From contig OX638333.1 in the NCBI GenBank assembly GCA_951812895.1, positions 3,390,001 to 3,454,000 of the forward strand: DNA of 64,000 nt, given 5' to 3'. Source of the DNA: an uncultured Roseovarius sp. (GTDB taxonomy: Bacteria > Pseudomonadota > Alphaproteobacteria > Rhodobacterales > Rhodobacteraceae). Position numbers and translations under genes: made by a program. Shown piece by piece: positions 60,608 through 64,000 of this stretch. Under the pieces are notes generated by a model. It did no database searches and was not told the origin of the DNA. It saw nothing but the letters and a program-made list of their open reading frames with translations. Position 1 is the stretch's first letter. Every line of letters starts with the position of its first letter.

Positions 60608-61759
60608 TTATCCTTCGTTCAGCGCGCGGGTGCCAACAATCGCGATGCCGTAGGCGTCCAGCCCCAGGTAACGGGTGTCGGGGCTGTCTGTCAGCAGGAT
60701 CAGTTCACGCAATCCCATGTTCGACATGATCTGTGCCCCTAATCCGGTTTGCTTGATCGTGCGTGGGCCTTCGTCATCCTCAATCTCGCTTGACAGCTTG
60801 GGTCGTGGTTGGCGGAACAAAAACACAGCTCCACGCCCTTCTTCGGCGATAATCTCCATTGCACGGGGCAGTTTGCCACTGGGTTTTCCGTTGCCACTCA
60901 CCAATCCGATGCCAAGCACATCCTCAAGCGCGTTCAGCGCGTGGGTTCGGGCCAGAACGGGTTTACCATCGCTCAGATCTCCCTTGCTCAGAACGACATG
61001 TTCTGTGCCGGTGATCTGATCGGCAAACAGCCGCATATCCCACTCACCACCATGGGAGGATGAAACGGTCTCACGTGCGACTTCTCGCACAAGATTGTCG
61101 TGCTTGTGACGATAGGCAATCAGGTCGCTGATGGTGCCGATCTTCAAATCATGTTTCTTGGCGATTTCAACCAGATCTGGCAGCCGGGCCATTGTCCCGT
61201 CTTCGTTCATAATTTCACAGATCACACCTGATGGATGCAGGCCCGCCAGTCGAGAAATGTCAACGGCGGCCTCGGTATGACCCGCGCGTACCATCACGCC
61301 GCCGTTTTTAGCGCGCAAGGGGAAGACATGCCCTGGGGTGGCAATTTCTGCGGCTGTGCTTTGGTCATTGATGGCCACTGCGACGGTGCGCGCCCGGTCA
61401 GCTGCTGAAATCCCGGTGCTGACACCTTCGCGCGCTTCGATGGAAACGGTAAACGCGGTTTCATGACGGGATGAGTTGTTCACCGCCATCATCGGCAGGC
61501 CCAGATGATCAATACGTTCCGCAGTCATTGGCAGGCAGATCAGCCCCCGACCATAGGTCGCCATGAAATTGATCGCTTGGGCATCGGCGAACTCGGCGGG
61601 GATCACCAGATCACCTTCATTCTCGCGATCCTCGTGATCGACAAGAATATACATCCGCCCGGCCCGGGCCTCTGCAATGATCTCTTCGGTTGGCGCGATC
61701 GCTGCCCGCAGATCCGCTTCTACTGGGCCAGGTTTCTCATAGGCCTGAATTTCCGACAT
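60608..61759 (-). CDS. ribB: 3,4-dihydroxy-2-butanone-4-phosphate synthase with degenerate GTP cyclohydrolase II-like domain
   Basis: 383-aa two-domain protein. The N-terminal DHBP synthase domain (about 20-215) is intact: DHEDRENEGD at 41-50, TAERIDHLGLPMM, FTVSIEAREGVSTGISAADRA, VRAGHTEAAVDISRLAG, HPSGVICEIMNEDGTMARL. The C-terminal half follows RibA topology (DMRLFADQITGTEH ... GAQIMSNMGLRELILLTDSPDTRYLGLDAYGI). However, the segment that should carry the three zinc cysteines reads ARTHALNALEDVLGIGLVSG with no Cys, so GTP cyclohydrolase II activity is not expected. A separate RibA should exist. No FMN riboswitch pattern was seen upstream. Confidence 0.92.
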   Translation of the reverse strand: MSEIQAYEKPGPVEADLRAAIAPTEEIIAEARAGRMYILVDHEDRENEGDLVIPAEFADAQAINFMATYGRGLICLPMTAERIDHLGLPMMAVNNSSRHETAFTVSIEAREGVSTGISAADRARTVAVAINDQSTAAEIATPGHVFPLRAKNGGVMVRAGHTEAAVDISRLAGLHPSGVICEIMNEDGTMARLPDLVEIAKKHDLKIGTISDLIAYRHKHDNLVREVARETVSSSHGGEWDMRLFADQITGTEHVVLSKGDLSDGKPVLARTHALNALEDVLGIGLVSGNGKPSGKLPRAMEIIAEEGRGAVFLFRQPRPKLSSEIEDDEGPRTIKQTGLGAQIMSNMGLRELILLTDSPDTRYLGLDAYGIAIVGTRALNEG

Positions 61760-62087
61760 CTGGGTCCCTCGGGGTTGCAGGCCTGCCAGATACCGCAGGG
61801 CGGGGGCAATGGCCAGAGGGGAAGTTCGGGGATGTGAGATTTGAGCAGGTGTGACGGGCCCGCGCGCAACCGTTTGGTTCTCTCATTCCCGAGGACCTGT
61901 ATGTACAGGTGGGCGCCAGGTAACCAGGCCAGGGCCAGGACAGAGCCAGCTCCCTCGGAATTGTTTAAGGCCACCGGAATGCAACCGTTCACGAGAAGGG
62001 CAGAACCCGCCACCTGGCTTAACTAATGCGTGATTGGGCTTCCGGCAAGGGGTTGCATTTGTTCATCTTTTGTTCATATTTGATTAG
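61760..62087. other. Divergent promoter region of ribB and mmcB
   Basis: 328 bp with no supported gene. It contains a palindrome ACCTGTA-TG-TACAGGT (61895-61910), which could be an operator for either divergent gene. I looked for FMN-riboswitch conserved boxes on the ribB strand and found none. Confidence 0.5.
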
Positions 62088-62531
62088 ATGAGTGATACGG
62101 TCGAAACCACCCTGCAACCCGGACAGCTTTTGGCCCGGGTTGTGTGCCGTCACCTAAGAAGTTATGACTTTGTTTCCATTGAGGAATTTGTGCCGGAACG
62201 TGGCCGTCGCGTGGACGTTATGGCGCTTGGACCCAAGGGAGAAATCTGGGTGATCGAGTGCAAATCGTCCCGGGCGGATTTTATGTCAGACGGCAAATGG
62301 GAAGGCTATCTTGATTGGTGCGACCGATATTTCTGGGCTGTAGACGAGGATTTTCCAACTGATTTGTTGCCAGATGATACCGGCCTGATCATCGCCGACG
62401 CCTACAACGCCGAAATAATTCGTATGGCCCCGGAAACGAAACTTGCCGGAGCGCGGCGAAATGTTCTGATCCGAAAATTCGCCCGCCACGCAGCAGCCCG
62501 ATTGCATAACCATCGCGATCCGAAGTTATGA
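62088..62531 (+). CDS. mmcB: MmcB-family DNA repair protein (PD-(D/E)XK-like nuclease fold)
   Basis: 147-aa protein matching the alphaproteobacterial MmcB family, linked to SOS/imuAB-type mutagenic repair in Caulobacter. The nuclease-like core RRVDVMALGPKGEIWVIECKSSRADFMSD has D...ECK spacing of the PD-(D/E)XK fold at about residues 42-67; WEGYLDWCDRYFWAVDEDFP follows. The stop overlaps the convergent small gene by 6 nt. The palindrome upstream is only a weak candidate operator. The start is ATG 62088; the ribosome-binding site is weak. Confidence 0.85.
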   Translation: MSDTVETTLQPGQLLARVVCRHLRSYDFVSIEEFVPERGRRVDVMALGPKGEIWVIECKSSRADFMSDGKWEGYLDWCDRYFWAVDEDFPTDLLPDDTGLIIADAYNAEIIRMAPETKLAGARRNVLIRKFARHAAARLHNHRDPKL

Positions 62532-62714
62532 TTTCCTTAATTCAGCGGCCTTTGCGGCTGCGAGGATTTCTTCGGCAATCTCGCGGGCTTCATCGGGATC
62601 AAAATCCATAGGAATCTCAATACCCTGTGCATCAATGAAAAGCCGCACCATGCCTTGATCTGTCGGCCCGATCTGCAGATTTGCCTCGATGTCACTGTCG
62701 GAATTGATACCCAT
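62526..62714 (-). CDS. DUF6324-like small acidic protein
   Basis: 62-aa protein starting at ATG 62714 (MGINSDSDIEANLQIGPTDQGMVRLFIDAQGIEIPMDFDPDEAREIAEEILAAA pattern), preceded by AAGGAG. The family label is from memory and tentative; function unknown. The longer frame to 62828 has no support. The stop overlaps the mmcB stop by 6 nt (tail to tail). Confidence 0.75.
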   Translation of the reverse strand: MGINSDSDIEANLQIGPTDQGMVRLFIDAQGIEIPMDFDPDEAREIAEEILAAAKAAELRKS

Positions 62715-62928
62715 GGCAGGCTCCTTTTTCTGGCTTGTGAAATAGGGGCTGTATGCACTTTTTGCAAGCCGTGGATATGCCACACCTGATGGCCGAAATT
62801 CAGGGTTGATGTGGCCTGAAAAAACCAATCGTGCTATTTTGGCCGGTAAGCTTGGGGTTGAATTGGCACCACCTCTTGGATCATCTTGAGGTCATTCAGA
62901 TTGGCGGTGCTGTTTCGGAGAGTGTGAA

Positions 62929-64000
62929 ATGAGCTTTAACTTAGTCAAATTAAACAGCAAATCAGTTTGTGGCCTCTCATTGCTGGCGGCAGCGTCAACC
63001 TCACCTGCCATGGCAGAAGATTGGCAGTTGGGGCTGGGGGCAAATCTTGAGCAGTTTTTTGGTTATGTCTCTTATGATGGTGCAACATCAGCAGACTACG
63101 ATGGCGTGGATGCCGTTGGCACGGCCGAGGTTTTCCTGCGCCCTCTGCTCACCATGGATAACGGCCTGAGATTCGGGGCAAATCTTGATCTCGAAGGGCA
63201 TTTAGGCGAGCGCAATGCAGGTGCCGAATTTGATGAGGCTTCGGTTTTTGTGAAAGGCAGCTTTGGCGAATTTTTGATCGGGAAGTCGGATACGCCCGGC
63301 AATCACATGCACTTTGGCGCGCCCGCTGGATATGGCCCGGACATCAACTTTACTGGTCTTGGTTCCGCAGCGTTACCGTCGCTTTTACAGTTTTCAAATG
63401 TTCACAACGGTGTCCGGGTGGGGGACGATCTGTTTCGCGGAACCTTAGGCAGTACGCAAATTTCAAATTTGGGTGAGGAAACCCAAGGCAGGGTAGCCTA
63501 TTACTCGCCCAGATTTGCCGGATTTCAGCTTGGCGCAAGCTACGCAGATGAAACACCGAATGATGCCCCGAACCGCCGGAACTTCTTTGACATCGGGGCG
63601 AATTATATGAACAGTTTCGGGGGCTTGGACGTCGGAGTTTCTGCAAAGTGGGGCACTTCGGACAACTCGGTCGTCCCAACGGCCAGTCCTGAGTATTGGG
63701 GCGCAGGACTAAATTTTGCCTACGGTGATTTCTCGGTCGGTGGCAGTTATGCCGAAAGCAGCGGCAGTGCAGCCGGAGTCACCGATGGGCGAGCATTCGA
63801 CATCGGTGCAAAGTACCAGACCGGGCGATTTGGCGTTAGCCTTCATTATCTGAACGGCGAAAACACTGACAATGAGAATGCGGGCCTTGGTGTCAAAGAA
63901 AGACTGGAAGCCGTAACTTTGGCTGCGGGTTATTACCTGACTGGTCATCCGGACCGACCGGTGCTGCCTCCAGGTCCGGGATCGGATTATGACAGCGTGT
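62929..64000 (+). CDS. Outer-membrane porin (3'-truncated by window edge)
   Basis: The frame from ATG 62929 stays open to the window end, at least 357 aa. A signal peptide ends in SPAMA at about residue 29, followed by EDWQLGLGANLEQFFGYVSYDG. Alternating hydrophobic/polar beta-strands with GxF-x-G turns (FLIGKSDTPGN, GRVAYYSPRFAGFQLGASYADETPN, FSVGGSYAES, YQTGRFGVSLHYLNGEN) are typical of the Rhodobacter-type trimeric porin family. Strands of this kind are seen up to YYLTGHPDRPVLPPGPG, an unusual proline-rich loop at the edge. Forms diffusion channels in the outer membrane. The C-terminal strand with terminal Phe is outside the window. Confidence 0.88.
   Translation, partial: MSFNLVKLNSKSVCGLSLLAAASTSPAMAEDWQLGLGANLEQFFGYVSYDGATSADYDGVDAVGTAEVFLRPLLTMDNGLRFGANLDLEGHLGERNAGAEFDEASVFVKGSFGEFLIGKSDTPGNHMHFGAPAGYGPDINFTGLGSAALPSLLQFSNVHNGVRVGDDLFRGTLGSTQISNLGEETQGRVAYYSPRFAGFQLGASYADETPNDAPNRRNFFDIGANYMNSFGGLDVGVSAKWGTSDNSVVPTASPEYWGAGLNFAYGDFSVGGSYAESSGSAAGVTDGRAFDIGAKYQTGRFGVSLHYLNGENTDNENAGLGVKERLEAVTLAAGYYLTGHPDRPVLPPGPGSDYDSV

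Noticed and set aside
61760-62087. Possible FMN riboswitch upstream of ribB
   Set aside because: None of the conserved riboswitch boxes could be found on the ribB strand.

Overview
The window looks like chromosome from a marine Rhodobacterales (Roseobacter-group) alphaproteobacterium. This is inferred from family content, not a database hit: a bacterial trimethylamine monooxygenase, secreted RTX proteins ending in a Hint domain, an MmcB-like DNA repair protein, a RibB with a degenerate GTP cyclohydrolase II half, many ABC/TRAP uptake parts with LysR and GntR regulators, and moderately GC-rich coding sequence. No transposase, integrase, prophage or CRISPR array was seen.

Layout. 1-7.9 kb: a peptide/opine-type ABC importer (binding protein, two permeases, fused double ATPase) with a CocE-type serine hydrolase inside the operon and a LysR gene after it. 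8.0-10.5 kb: an uncharacterised 566-aa protein translationally coupled to a DUF3726-like gene that is frameshifted by a third copy of a CCTGA unit. 10.6-13.6 kb: a GntR regulator divergent from an orphan TAXI-type TRAP binding protein, twin TTGTCGACAA sites between them, then a class IV aminotransferase. 13.9-16.8 kb: tRNA-Gly, DUF1330 protein, URO-D superfamily protein, LysR. 16.9-20.4 kb: GMC dehydrogenase with its Tat-exported small subunit, glyoxalase-type protein, ribbon-helix-helix protein, MAPEG protein. 20.4-29.7 kb: pyruvate carboxylase, FMN-dependent 2-hydroxyacid oxidase, UvrD/PcrA helicase, orphan FbpB-type iron permease.

29.9-38.3 kb is the most interesting metabolic block: trimethylamine monooxygenase, a divergent leaderless LivK/AmiC-like ligand-binding protein, a GntR/FCD regulator, a hotdog thioesterase and a second peptide-type ABC importer that lacks a binding protein. 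TTGGT/ACCAA half-sites are concentrated in the tmm intergenic region and recur upstream of the thioesterase.

38.4-45.6 kb is mostly housekeeping (gatB, a lytic transglycosylase-like protein, pepN, a class I amidotransferase hydrolase) plus an unrecognised 428-aa protein. 45.7-52.3 kb holds two paralogous RTX proteins with near-identical C-terminal Hint regions and unrelated N-termini. 52.8-64 kb: YjbR-like protein, SDR, pntAB with a clear terminator, DUF3422 protein, tRNA-Asp and tRNA-Glu, the ribB-ribH-nusB operon, MmcB, a DUF6324-like small protein, and the 5' part of a porin that runs off the window.

Functionally the window mixes core metabolism with scavenging modules for small marine organic compounds (peptides or acyl compounds, methylamines, hydroxy acids), each with its own one-component regulator.
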